DNA of 64,000 bases from Climacteris rufus. Taxonomy: Eukaryota > Chordata > Aves > Passeriformes > Climacteridae. The position numbers were made by a program, and so were the translations under genes. Of this stretch, positions 44,901-58,500 are shown piece by piece (the stretch's first letter is position 1; every line of letters begins with the position of its first letter). Location: assembly GCA_013398175.1 (NCBI GenBank), contig VZRZ01003225.1:1-64000 (forward strand), written 5' to 3'. The notes below the pieces were generated by a model, which was not told where the DNA came from, did not search any database, and worked only from the letters and a program-made list of their open reading frames with translations.

Positions 44901-47900
44901 GTCTCTGCCTTCATACTGTAGTCCAGTTTCATCAGGACAGGCTCCAAACGTGTGTACATCCTCTGGATCAGCTCATGATAGACCACCAGAGGCCAGAGCA
45001 GAATGCTGAGCACTGTGGACATGGGATGCAGAGAGTGTAAGAGACAGACCAAGCACAACCCAACCCTTCCTGTGGTGCCACCAAGTCTGCAACAAGGGAA
45101 ACACATTTGAATGGCATGTGCTTTCCCATCTGACTGCCTGAAAATCCTCATCCATGGCTCTTCTTACTCACTACTCCAAAGCTGCTTGATTAACCGGGTT
45201 TTACTGCCAGATCTTTGACAGAATACAGATTTATGTTAAGATGAAGCATAAGCCCTTCTCTTCAGCCACTGCATCCCAGCCCCAACATGCAATAGAAGCC
45301 CTGAAATGAGGTTATTAAAACTAAGTATCACCAAAACTTTGATAAGGGTAGCAGCACAGAGCTCATATGTAGATGTGTTCGCAGCAGAGGATCAGAACAG
45401 TTATGAGGGACTCACGATGCAGTGAAAAAGGTCTATTTACTCAACATGCAGCAGTCTCAAAAGGGACTTGCCCACACTAGGAACAGACAGACTGAGGCTT
45501 CCTGCTTCCCTGGCACCCCATCCAGCCTCAGCCGTGGGGAACAGAGGGCAGCAATGTTTTACTCATGGCTCCCTCTCCTGTCTTTGAACTTGTACTGCAT
45601 GCACGCACTTACAGAGACTTCCTGGAACACATTCCATGCATGGATTCATCATCTAGCATAGATTCCCTTGAGAAAACTACAAATCTGCTTTTACCAGCCT
45701 ATCAACAGCACAGTTGGGTCATGTTTCAGCTTAAGTCAGACAAGAGAACTGCTTATACTCACAAATGATGTAGGAGATCATTATGCCTGGAACATAGTGT
45801 CCAACTACAGCCAGAATCAGGCAGCCTGAACAGACACTCATGCAGAACTGAAGGAAGAGAGAGGAACAAACAGAAGTGACAAGAGGCAGAGATACATTTA
45901 TGCAACCAGTGCCAGAAACTCAGCGCAACATGAGGGATGCTCCTAACCAAGTCAGTCAGGCAGCTCTGCACCAAGTACATTCAGGTGCTGACACTCACGA
46001 CTCAGACAGCTCGGTTGGGTTAAGCTGGAAGCATTAGAGGGTCAAGCGCAGGATGACCAAGGTAACCCAACACCCCAATAAACCAAATCAAAACTTTATC
46101 AGACAGTTCTTTATGAAGTAAAATACGTTCCTTGAGGATAGGATGGGATATTGCACGTTGCCATTTTAAAGTACACCTCTCCTGTAGAGCTCAGCGCTTT
46201 AGGAGAAAACTGTACTGTCCTGACAGAGACAGGAACCTGTTACCCAGTCAACAGATGCTGTGCCACTGCTGTGCCATAAACCAGCTGGCAGAACATCAGC
46301 AGAACCCACGCTCCCGTCAGACCAGGACCTTCCTCCTCTGGAAAAAGTGAAGTATAATGGTGCAGCCCTGAAGCTGGGGGCGGAAGTGAGAACAGACACC
46401 CTGCAAGACAGGGCATGGGTTCAGATATGGACTAAATCCAGCAGTTAAGAGTTTCACTCATAATGGAAATGGTCTGCAAAAGCTAAGGTTCCTCTATGGG
46501 CTTTGCTTCCAGTGGAATTCATTCTTTATGGGCATCTTTGGTCCCGGTCTTCTATACCCTGTGGCTGGGATGGAAAAGGAGTAATAAGCAGTGTTAGAAA
46601 CCCACTCCTTTTGGCACACTGAACTCCAGGAAGCCTGACACAATCCTAATAGTTGGTCTGTCCTACTTTTTGTGATGCTAAGCCAGCTCCTGTCTACAAA
46701 CCCTTTCCAGACAACATACGTCACAGCCATTAGAACATGCTTAATGACAAGTTTCCATGCACTCAGAAACAGTGCTGCATTTTGACTTGGCTATCTATAA
46801 TCTTGGCTAGTGAAATAGTACCAGCTTAAGAATGGAACCTGTGAAAGGGCCAGAGACTGTAGGATTCCCTTTTTTTCTCCCCAGTCCCAATCTAAGAGCT
46901 TCCTTTGCACACTAAGAAATAAAACTAAGTACGGCAAGCCATTTGCAGGAGGGGTTAAGTTCACCTCCAGTAACACATACTGGAAGTCAATCACTCATTG
47001 TTTAAACTTCCCATGGCATAGAATCTGAAAGGAATGAACAGCAAATGTTGGACAGGAATAGCAATTGTAAAAATATTGAATTTACATTATGCCATCTCTT
47101 AAGCCACTAGTAATGGAAAGAAAATCCCCTGCACAGAAGAGTAGGTATCTCCAGCTTACCTTGGCAGGATTTTGCCTCTTGTACTGTAGCAGTTCCTGCA
47201 GGTACAGCCTGAAGGTGACCCAGCTCTCTGCCAGACAGTGGCACAGCTCAGGGACACTGAGCAGGTGAGGTTGTGCCCCTGAAGTCACCCCCTCACTAGA
47301 GACAGACAAGAGCAAGAAGACAATCTTTGAACATGGTCTGTTTTGCTGGGGGGGAGGAACAGCTGCACCTCGAAGCAGGGTTCCCTACCAAAGGCTTGAC
47401 AATACTGACTGCATCTTCAACTGAACTATGGAAGATGCTTGATTTGGAGACAGTTTTTTCCTTTCATCAGGAAGAGAGTCAAGAGACACCTGAGCCAAGC
47501 AGCAGCAGATACCACGCCACAGAATCCCCATGCCACAGGCCCAAGATGCAAAGCAGTTTACTCAAAGCCACACAGACAGAAGCACTGGAGGTAGAACTCG
47601 TTATGTGGCCTCCTCTGGCACCAAGTCCAAGGTAGCCAGAGCGTTGTGCTTAGTCCTATGACCATGGCCAAAGATGCAAGCCACACCACCAGAGACAGCA
47701 CATACAGCCTGCAAAAGTCAGCCCTGGTGATTTCCTTCTCTCTAGAGGATTCTTAAAACAGTTCCAAGACAGATCCAGGGAAGAGACCCAAGAGTTCCTA
47801 ACATCAGAAGTACTTGAGCTTTATTGCTACTGAAAGAACACTAGCTTTCCCCAGAGTCTCAAACTGTGGCTCCTGAGCTGATAAGCAGCTGCCAGTGCAG

Positions 47901-50900
47901 AAGTCGCTAGCAATGTTTCACAGCAGGAGCCATGCAGTTTATTCACAATAGAAAAAAAGGACATGTGAGATCACCATACTAAAATAAGACTCCCCCTCTC
48001 ACCAAGGAGATCTGTGAGCTTACCTCTCTCCTCCTGGCTCCTCTGATGGCTGTGCTGTAGAGAGAACACAGCAGATTAGTCAGCCAAGTGAAAAATACAA
48101 CCTGACGTTTTTACCAGTTGAACAGAGCAGAGCAGAGATGTATCATCCTGAGCTCGGGAGGCACCCTGGGGACCTCCTTCATGCTCTCACACAGGCAGGA
48201 ATCACTGCCTTGGAGTCTGAGCTGCAAAGGCTTTAGTGAAGCCTACCTGGAGACTTGGAGCAGCAGAGCACTGGTCTCTGGGCACCCCAGAGCACCTTGC
48301 AACCTGACACACACTGGCAGGACGCTCGTATCTGAGGAGCACCCTGGTGCTAACACGGGGCTCTCTGCTCCAGGGATCATGCAGCTTTCCTCAGTGTCCC
48401 ACATGTCTGGGCAGTGCCATTCCCACAGGCTGCCAGCCCTTGTCATTCACAGGGGGCTGCCAGGACACTTTCTGAGCTGGGCAGAGCTTCAGATCGCATC
48501 TCAGAGCTAAATATGGCACCAGGAGGTCTGAGCTGCATTTCCCACTGACCAGCTCAGTCCCTGGCACGATGCTGTGTACAAATACCAGAGACGTCCCCAT
48601 TGTCTCCATCCTTTCCCATGGAATTAAGCAACAAATAACAGTCTTGTGCATAATTTTCTAATTTTAGAGCTCTTTTATGTCCCCTGACAGTCCCTTGTGC
48701 TAGGCACAGATATAACTATACTCCTATGGTCTGTCAGTCTGGATAAGAGTAAGGGAAAGGCTCTCCCATTCCTCTCTGCACTTAACCCAGTGATGATCAA
48801 ACAGGGACTTGGCTCGTGCAGTACTGAAGAGAGGAGTGGTGTTTCAGTAGCAGAGGTCATGTATGATTATGCTCTGCCTTTAGATACATGGAGAAGAAAA
48901 CATTTCTATGACAAGTGAAATTCATGAGCCTGGTTGCTCACAGATTTGTGTATCCGGGCTAGCTGACTGGTGTCTCAGGATGTACAGGGCTCAACCAAAG
49001 CTCTTCTGTCAACACAGCCTTTATAAGTCTCCTGTGTTGAACAATGCCCTGTTCATGCTGTGATGGCTCATTGAGGTCTACCCTCCTGTACCAGCCCACC
49101 CAGGGCCTTAGAGCTGGCAGGGACTGATACATCTTTGATGCTGTCTGACCAGCAGCAAACTTGATGCAAGAGGTTGTAAAAATCAGCGTCCCCCACACTG
49201 CATGTCACCATGTAAACTAAAAGGAAGAGAGCTTATGTTCAGAGACCAGGCTTATAGTTAGAAATGGGTTAAGAAAATGCAATGTGTGCAAAAAGAGGAT
49301 TGAATCCTCCTTGGAGTCATCAGCCAGGTACAAAGCCCAAGAGTGGAAGTGACTCCCTCAGGGAAATGCACTAAATAGGTGAACAACCATCACTGCAATC
49401 ACCCAGACTTCAGACTCCATCCAGCTCAAGCCATGGAAGAGACCAACTGCTTGCAGCAGCCCTGCCACTGTATTCCCAAGACACAGGATGCTGGGCATAG
49501 TATGCCAGACTCCTCCTCCTGCTGCAGGCACTGCACCAGCCGGCTCACGCAGTGGAGCAGGAGGCCAACCACCCGGGGAGGAGGCGATTCTTTGAGAGCG
49601 TGACCCAGATTTCCAGTAATCAGGCCTGACAGGAGGAGTCAACTGCTCTCAGACTGGGATGCCCATTCGCTCCTCTGGCCATGAGCACTTGGCATGGTGG
49701 CTGAGGCAGCTCACAGAAGGAGCTTGGGCTGCAAAGTGAATATTAGGGATGGAGTTCCACCCCCCACCCCGGGGCAGCTGTGTCCCTCCCGCGACTGCCA
49801 TTGCTGTGTTTTGTTATTGTGCTCAGGAATCTAAAGCTGCTTAATCGCAGCACACAGAAATCCAGCTCTATCTCTAAGCCTCATCTACTACCTGCACTAA
49901 ATCACCAAATACATTACATCTGGCACTGGCCACTCTGTGAGGGCTGGCTACACCCGTTGTACAGTGTACCAAATGAGGTGCTGGACACTTGCCACCTCTG
50001 CTGGACAGACATGCCAGCAACACAGTAAGTGGGATGGCACAGGAACCCCACTCCTCTCCAACTGGTTGCAGTCATCCAAGCCATCCAAAACACACCAGCA
50101 GAGGGAGTGAAACAGTTCTCCTCAGCTGCTCCTGAAGATTTTCAGAGACACTTTGGGGAGCAGAACACTTCAGCAAGCTGTAGGATCATCACGTGATTTC
50201 AGCTATCTGGCAAAACACAAGCTGTCTTTAAGATCAACAGTATGTTGCTTCCTGTAGTAGAGCAGGCTGCCTGCTGGCCATCTCAAGGCATTGGGGTCTT
50301 ACACCAATTGTAACAACAGCCCAACCCCAAAAAGCCTAGAGCATTTGCAACAGGAAATGTTCTCTTAGTTAAGGCTTAACTCCAACCTGTGCTGAAATAC
50401 TGTCCAGCACCAGTACAACTAAGCTGGCAAGCAGGACACCCAGAGCTGGCCTCAGATTATCGATAACTGGCTGAAATCTTTCTGTCAGCATTTCACACTA
50501 GACTGTGGATTAATGCAAATCACTTGACATACACCAGACTCTTCTGGGAGACCAGTCAGCCATGCGGGAGTTTAGGTTACATTGTTGGTACTGACAAATT
50601 ATTGCTAATGGATACCTTGGCTCTTACAGGTTTTCAACGCTTCTCAGAGAGGCATTCTTCATCTGTGTGTAAACTTTAGCTAGAAAGCAGGGGCCCTTTT
50701 TAAGGAGTACAAGCATTCAATTGTAATGCAACTTTTGCTAGAACTCTCCCACACTGCACTCTCCTGCACTGACCAAAACACAGCTGCTCTGCAACAACGC
50801 TACTGAAAACATCCCTACTTGATACCCATTTCAGGAGAAATTTGAGGTGTTTCCTAAGTCCTTAAATAATAATTAAGTTGAACTCCATGTAGATATCGAG

Positions 50901-52886
50901 AAAATATCCTGTGTGGGAGCTGAAAATATGCAGTCCCTTCTGACAGGGCCTAGAAAGGTTTCACATCGCAATGCTGTTAGTGTGACCCTGATCACAGTGT
51001 GTAAGTGCAAAATAACGCTGAGGTTTTAGCATCCCCTCAGCAGTGACGTTATGAGCAGTCATCTGAGACATACACAGCTGTCACAAGCTGAGGTTTGTGT
51101 ACGTACACGTTGACTCTTAAAGGTATGGTACTGACCCATCTCCCAGAACTCCAGAAAAGGCTTACAGGAAGCACTGAGGAGGAAAGCCACAAAGCTGCAG
51201 CTCTGCTTCAGCAGGAAGTGAGAGCCAAACAAGAACCCCAAAGTGTTCAGGAATGCCAAATCAACAGGAGGCCCCTCAGGAAAGCAGAGCCCCACTCCTT
51301 CCTTGCGGAAGCTGAGGAAACACGGTCCAGTGGACCATGTCAAAATCAGGGCTGTGACCTAAGCAGGCAGAGCAGAAAGGTATCCCTGTGCTTTGCTGTC
51401 AGCAGCAGAAAAGCAGAAGGGGTGAAATATGTGAAGAACACTGAGGAGAGGCACAGTAGGATGTGCACCAACTTCTTGCAGAGCTAATGGCACAGGATGA
51501 GCCTAATCCCTGGAGTTGCTGTTTTGTTTGTTTTTCTTTTCTCATGGCTCTGCATCATATAAATTGATTTCAGTATGAATTTCCTATTTCTTCTATGACA
51601 ACACAACTTTTACAGGCCAAGTACTTGCTGGAATGATTCCACCCCCACCTGCCTCAATGACACCATTCTCTACAGGACACCAGGCTTTTGCATTTCTGGA
51701 CATGTTTCAAGTGAGGTGGTTTGGGTTGGCTTTAAACTATTCCCTTAAAAAACCAACGTGAATAAGCAGGAAATTAAGTTGGCCAGTCCAGTTTAACTGC
51801 CTGGTTACCTGAAACACACAAAGCAAACAGTTTCAAGACTACAGCTGTAACATATCTAATCTTATCAGGACTTCTGTGAAAGCACCCTTTAAGTCAGTAC
51901 CCTTTAGGTCAAATAAAGGGCACCTTACAAACACACATATAGAGGGGCTTTCATTCAGAAACCCTCCCTAGAGTAGAGAGGCAGGGATGGAGGGCCCCAA
52001 GCTGCCTTTGAACAGCAGCAGTAGATGCAGTAGGCACGTCTGGGTTCTGTCATTTAATAAACTCCAATGAAGGAGGCACTCAAAGCAGACAGCAGCCAAT
52101 CCATGTCTATCATCGTTATGAGGCTATTCCTCTGGCTGCTTTTGTGTCTAATGTTGGCACAGACCCTTCAATAAATGCGAAAGATAGGACAAGTGATTAG
52201 ACTCACTGATTAGCTGGAGACCAGATGCTGTTCAGTACATATACAATACACTAACTGTTGCTGCTGTCAGGCCTCATCATCCACTCTGCTACCTGCCACA
52301 AGAAGTGGCTTTCATCTGCTCTGCCTCTTTCAGGGCATAAGCCCACACTGAATTTAACTATAACCAATACACTTCCATTCCCTCCTTCCCTCCCTCAGCT
52401 CAGCTGGCCATATGTGCTCAGATTTGAAATAATCTTTTTGCCACAACATTCGCAGGAGAGAAAGGACACAGAAGAAACACATCATCCCTGTAACTAGCTT
52501 CCCCAGCAAACTAGTCAGGTTCCTTAGTCACTCTCAAAATGAACCACTCCCAGAATTTCTCAGCACTGGGAGCAATTCTGTCCATGCCCAGTGTATTAGG
52601 ATACATCCTAATCCTCTGACACAAACATTTAAGAGGCAGCACCAGCACCCGGGTCCACAGTTACAACAGGAACAGGGCCTACATGACCTATGAGAGAGCC
52701 CAGGAAGGGACACAGCCATAGCCCAGCAGCTGGTAACACCAGAACTGTGTCACTATCTACACTGCTAATCATCACATACCTGAGAAATCAAACAGGAACC
52801 TGGGCTTCCACTTCTGCAACAAGAGGATGCCAAGAAGGGACATGCTGAGGAGAAAGAAGGGTCTCAGGGAGGTGGAGGAAAACAAC
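41966..52886 (-). CDS. RETREG2: RETREG2 (FAM134A), reticulon-homology ER-phagy receptor; exon 1 missing in gap
   Basis: Exons in transcript order: 52886-52780, 48054-48024, 47295-47160, 45847-45763, 45012-44875, 44547-44453, 43555-43420, 42690-41966. They join in phase to 1453 coding bases (about 484 codons with the stop; human is 543 residues). Exon 1 was not found and probably lies in the gap 55010-55376. The FAM134 family bends ER membrane and hands it to autophagy. Visible: the reticulon homology hairpins (SLRPFFLLSMSLLGILLL, and GCLILAVVGHYVPGIMISYIILLSILLWPLVVYHEL), then an acidic cytosolic tail with conserved KKTALALSITDSELSDEEAS and an LC3-interacting motif DDFELL in the last exon. 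The second visible exon is only 31 bases. RETREG2 is head to head with CNPPD1. Confidence 0.95.
48055..52779 (-). other. RETREG2: Large RETREG2 intron, no gene seen
   Basis: This 4.7-kb intron lies between the 107-base and 31-base coding exons. I found no conserved coding segment, RNA gene or clear transposon ends. It is more AT-rich than the left half of the window. The longest open frames are short and match nothing I know. Confidence 0.5.
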
Positions 52887-55009
52887 CTAGAAATCAAACA
52901 CGAAATTGTCAGACAGGAAAAAGGCAGCAAATTGCTGTTCTTTATGAGCAAACAGGTATGGCTCAGAGCAGAAATATCCAACTGCTACGGGCCACTGTAG
53001 CAAGCACTGTACTCTGCAGACACCCACCCATGTCACAGCACATTCTCAAATGGTGCCTTTGCCCAGCACCAGACAGCTGACTCCCTGCCATCTCCCAGCA
53101 CTCTCCTCCCCTGCTTCTGAGCTCCTCTCTAAGTTGTAAAACAAAGCTAACGCTCCCTTGTACAAGTCCCTCCAGAGCCTCAAGGTGGAGGCTCTAGATA
53201 ACACAATTACAGATTGCTGTAGCAGAAAACTGGTTGCTACTCAGCCTATTTGCTGAAAGCCCATTTGTCACGGCAAGGTCCAGCATTACATGCAGGTAAT
53301 GCATCTTGCCATTCCACATGCCCATTCTTTTATCCCTGTTTCACCAGAGCCTAGCTAGCACTTCAATGGTTTAGTCACTCACTTGACTTTATCACAAAAC
53401 CTTTCATGTCCCACTATCCACACAGTGGCTTGAGCCACTTGCCAGCTCACACAATACTACTCACGCTCAGCTGCACAGTGCCACTCAAAGAGTTTATCTC
53501 CCCACTCCACAGAGATTTGACAGCGAAGGTGCCAGGGTGGCACTTGTGCCAGCAGGGGCTGTCTGCACTCATCCTTTCCTCCAGCTCAGAGGAGCTGCCT
53601 TTAAGTCACTCCAGAAACAAATACCAGGGAAATGCATTCACCTTCACTTCTTTGATGAACATCCCTTTCCAGAAAGGAAGAGCCATTCTGCTATTTTATC
53701 TTGCTCCCCTTCAGTGAGTATTTGCCAATAACTAATGTCAAATGCACCAAACAATGACTGGAGTCAGGGAGGCTCTCCTAGTGCAGAGCAGGGAGGGGTT
53801 GTGCTTCCCACCAAGCGACAGTTAGAGACCCTGGAGGTGAGATGTGCCTCACTGGGCAGCACAGAATGAAAGCCGCACTTTCCATGGGCTTAAAGGACCT
53901 CTAAGGACCTAAACAACGTTTGTATTCCTTCTCATTGGACAGCAATTCTGTAGCTTAACACATCATCTCTGTAAGAATTTCCTACTATTCCATCTCATTT
54001 ATGGATTGCAGTTGCAAGATGCTGGCTGAATCCTCCCCGGGACCCTAAATGATTCTTCCTCCTACGTGGTATTTAAATCTCTCTCTGCCGTCCCATATTC
54101 TGGGCGCTCTTTGTTCTTCTCGACCTTTTCACTCACAGTCCCTGGGCTGTCATTGCCTACCACCCCTGCCATCTCAACTGCACCTCTCCCCCTCCTTCTC
54201 ATTTCATAGCTCTGCTCTGAGACTTTTCCAGCCGGTAGAGTAGTCCAAAACAGTTTATGTACGTGGCTACCATATACACCTCTGATAATCGTACGGATGA
54301 GTGTAAGATGCCTCATCAGAGCGACTTCAAAGGCTTTATGGTCACACACTTTTCCCTCCTCTGACTTCACAATATGCTCCTTCCTATTTCATCTGCAACC
54401 AACATTTAACTCTTCCCCTGGCCACTTTCGACCTTTTCTGCTGGGAAGGCCAGTGGCTGAGAGCATTTCCATCCGTAAAACTGACTCACTGTTTATACAA
54501 ACAAACAGGATGTTTCTCATTCCCATCCACAGCTGGGCTCTGCCACTCACACTCCCGTCTCCTCATACTGCTACCCTGCCCGAGAGGCAGAGAAGGAAAA
54601 GCACGGAAGGGGGAATACACTCGCGCCAAAACCGAGTAGCCGTGGCATGAAAAATCAGCACCTCCCGGGAAAGATTAACGAGTAGAAGGGCTTAAATAAA
54701 ACGCCTCAGGGCAGCTGCCGCTGCAGGAGGCCGTGGTGCTCGCCGGCCGCGGTGACGGGGTGAAACGAAGTGATAAAAGCACGGATGCAAAAATTAAGCA
54801 GAAACGTGCCTGGGCGAGGTTCCAGTTGGGCCCATCTGCATTTTATTATCGCGGGACAAGGCAAATCCTCCTGGCACCTTCTCCCCTCTGGGAGGGGCCT
54901 GTTTATGCCTGTCAGAGGAAAACAGCGCGGCTACTCCCGGCTGGGCATATCCCACGGCGGTGCGGGCCGCGGGGACGCACACCGCCGGCATCACCGCGGG
55001 CCCCGCAGC
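52887..55009 (-). other. RETREG2: RETREG2 intron 1 (visible part)
   Basis: About 2.1 kb lies between the first visible RETREG2 exon and the promoter gap. No exon-like segment for the human N-terminal sequence was found, which is why exon 1 is placed in the gap. GC content rises sharply after about 54700. Confidence 0.5.
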
Positions 55010-55583
55010 NNNNNNNNNNNNNNNNNNNNNNNNNNNNNNNNNNNNNNNNNNNNNNNNNNNNNNNNNNNNNNNNNNNNNNNNNNNNNNNNNNNNNNNNNNN
55101 NNNNNNNNNNNNNNNNNNNNNNNNNNNNNNNNNNNNNNNNNNNNNNNNNNNNNNNNNNNNNNNNNNNNNNNNNNNNNNNNNNNNNNNNNNNNNNNNNNNN
55201 NNNNNNNNNNNNNNNNNNNNNNNNNNNNNNNNNNNNNNNNNNNNNNNNNNNNNNNNNNNNNNNNNNNNNNNNNNNNNNNNNNNNNNNNNNNNNNNNNNNN
55301 NNNNNNNNNNNNNNNNNNNNNNNNNNNNNNNNNNNNNNNNNNNNNNNNNNNNNNNNNNNNNNNNNNNNNNNNNNNNGGAGGGGCGGGGAACGGCTGCGCC
55401 CCCGCGCCGGAACAGGAAGGGCGGAAGGGCGGGCGGCGGCGCTCGCGCTGGGAGCGGCTCCGAGCGCTCCGGTCCTGACGCTGCGCCGGGCCTGGGCCTC
55501 GGAGAGGACCGGCACCGCGTCCTCAGAGCCGGCCCGGCACCGCCAGAGGGGACCCGCTATCGCCCGCCCTGCGAGTGGGCAGG
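54700..55583. promoter_or_regulatory. CpG-rich bidirectional promoter of RETREG2 and CNPPD1
   Basis: The region flanks the gap and separates the two diverging genes. On the CNPPD1 side, 55377-55440 carries several GC boxes (GGGCGG) and ETS-type GGAA motifs (CCGGAACAGGAAGGG), a usual makeup for TATA-less bidirectional promoters. Function is inferred. Confidence 0.6.
55010..55376. other. Assembly gap (367 N)
   Basis: Run of N in the RETREG2/CNPPD1 promoter. It probably removes RETREG2 coding exon 1. Confidence 0.99.
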
Positions 55584-58500
55584 ATGGAGCTGGACGAGCT
55601 GCTGCTGGACGAGGAGGGTGCCTTCTCCCTTAGTGGGTTCCAGGAGTTCACGGTGAGTGTCCCCGGCCCAGCAGGCCCGCGGGGTGATCCCCCTGTCTCT
55701 TGCCCCTGCAGAGCCCCGGTGGCCGCACGCCCGGGCCCGGTGTAGCCCTGAGCTCGGCTGGAGTGGAAAGCACGGTACCGGGAGGGCTCTGGGCCTTCCT
55801 CACATTTCTCCACCTGCCTTCAGTTCCTGCCCAGGCACCAGCAGCTGAGCGAGAGAGTGCGGAAGCGGCTCTATTATGGTTGGGACAAGGACTGCAGCCT
55901 GGATAATCTCTCCAGCCCCGTGGCAGGTGAGTTGCTTGCTGGTTGTCCCCAGATGGGAATGCTGAGTCAGGGGGGTTGGAAGTAGCCCAAGGGGCCGAGA
56001 CCAATAGGTCACCTGCTTCCTTCCCAGTGCCAAATCCCACCCCTGCCCAGCCTTTCCCACTCAGCGTAGCAGAGCAGGGTGCCAGAGCCTCGTGGTTCCT
56101 GCTCTGTTTTATTGCCCTGTCTGGCCCACTGTTGCGTTTTTGACATCTCACTGGTGTGTGAAGTCCTTTGGGTTGCTTGTGAATTCCTTGGCGGAGCAGG
56201 TTGTGAACTTGTTCCTGATGAGAGTTGTCTTGGACAATTTCTTTTGCTCTGCAAAACACTGAGGAGTTTATTCAACTTCTGGTTGTGAGCACCAAGGGGA
56301 CAAGCTGTGTGTTTGTCTGGGTTGCATTTTTTTTTCCCTGTCCCATTCAGCAGTATTTTGGGGAGCAGAAGGACAGGGCTGGGTTGATAGTGAGGTGCTG
56401 GTGCAGGTGATGGTGGAGAGAAAAGTGCAAGTGGTTTGTTAGAGGGCCTTCACTGTGTGTTTGTTGCAGCATTTCTATTAGCTGCTTGCTAGGGAAACAG
56501 TCTGCAGTTGCCAGGAGGCTGTGTGTGATGTGCCTCGGTGAGAAGGAGGATGCTGTATGTGGTGCCAGGGCAGAGCCAGGCAGAGCAGCCAGCTGCCTGG
56601 GCACTGCCGGGAGTCATGAGTTCGGACACAAGTGGTGCAAGGGAGGCTTGAGGCTGGCACTACACCGGGGTGTGAGGTGGGACTGTTCCAGAGATGCTAC
56701 CAGGGCTAAAAGTTCAAAGGGTACAGTCATGCAAGAAAACTGTTGAGGGCTATTAGCTCTAAGGACTGCCTTGCATTCAGGAAATGCCTCAGCTCCAGCA
56801 GCTGGGGGCAAGAGTGGTGCACAGAGAATGTGTCTGTGGGCTGATCTGCTTTTACAGCCTTTCTTCACCAGCCACTGTCAAAAAATGGAGCCTGGGACTA
56901 TGGCATCTGTCTTGGTGCTGCTATGCCATTGCTACATGGCAAGTTTATGGCACTGCTCTTCAAAGATAGAAGCTTGTTGGGAGAGTCTGAAGCAGCAGGA
57001 AATATTGGTGTTGGGGGTTGGTTGCAGGAGGCGGTTTGGGGCTGGCTGAGGCAAGAAACTGAAAAGTGAATGTGTTCCTTTGGAAATGGAGGAACAGAAA
57101 CCACCCTCAGTGTGCTGTGGCTGTGAGATGTGGACACTGATAAGCTGCTCTCCATGCCCTCTAGGGCAGGGTTGGACATGTGTGCTGAAGAATTTGGTTT
57201 CATATCAGGACAGAGCCTGGAGGGATCACTTGGGATGTCAGTGCTGCCTCTGTAGTGGCACAAGGGTGGCAAGGAAGGGCAGAGAGAGCACCAGCAGTGG
57301 GAGAGGTTGGGAGCAGCGAAGGGGTGTCTGGTGCTGTGTCTGCCTGACTGTATCTAATAGCAGTGGTGTGGCCTGGATGGTATATGGAGGTTCCTTAGAG
57401 CAGTGTGTTTCTGAGCTTGGTGGCTGCTCTTTTGGGCAAATAACTCGTGTTACTGCAGCTGTTCCCTTAGTTGTGGGAGAGATGTAGAAAGGAGGGATTT
57501 GGTGGTACTGCCCCTGGTAGCTGGAAATGTAAGGCTGCTGGGATGAACTCTGTTCTCAACTCTGTGGGCCAAGGGCTCGGCAGCAAAATGGAACTGAAGC
57601 TTCCTTCTACAGCACTTCTTGCCAATCACCAGACTGACTGCAGTGCTGCTTCAGATGCTCCCAGCTGGTCCTATCATGTAGGGAAGTGAGATGGGAGCTG
57701 CTGGAGCCATCTGCCAGTATTTGTCAGTCTCTGGCCTTTTCAGTGCTTGAGTGCTGAGGCACGTCCTTAAGTGCAGGGAAAGCAGGCTGAGCTGCAGTTA
57801 CACTGTATCGCTGCTGTGATACCCTGTTGCTGCCTTCGGCCTCCCATGGGTACCTTGTTCATCGGCATCTCGGGAGCACTGGCGGTGTCCTGTGGGGGAA
57901 GCTGAGTTGGTGCTGGTGAGATAGGGAAGGGGAGGATGAGGCTGGTTGGAAGGGAGCAAAGGACCATGAAGATGTGGTGTGACCTCAGGTCCAAGAAGCC
58001 CTCCAGAAGGGCTGCCTGAAGTCTTGTGGGGTGAGGGGAGGGTGTTTCTCTGCAGCTGACTGCTGGTGGTTCCCCGTGACGCAGACCTGCTGATCTGGCA
58101 CTGCCACAGGGCCTTGGTCACTCACATCCTCTTCCTGCTGTGATCTGCCTGTCCTGCATATTTGTTTGTTCCTCACTTGTCCCTGACCTCTGATAAGGCT
58201 TGCCCTACCTTCATAGTTTAAATTAAACTTGAAGGGCTGAGCAAACACCAAGATTTGATGGGCTTGTGGGGAGAAGGGGAAGGGTGGGGGTGGACTGTGC
58301 CACATGGGGCTAACCCTTTTGGTGCTTTTCTGTCCTAGATATTGCTGTGGAGTTGCTGCAGAAAGTGGCTCCCAGTCCTATCCGCAGACTCCAGAAGAAA
58401 TATGTGTCTCATGTATCTCGGTAAGAAGCAAAACCTGTCCCTTCATGTCCTGTGTTGCAACTTGGAGCTCTGGTCTTACCTGTGATGCACTTCTGTCCCC

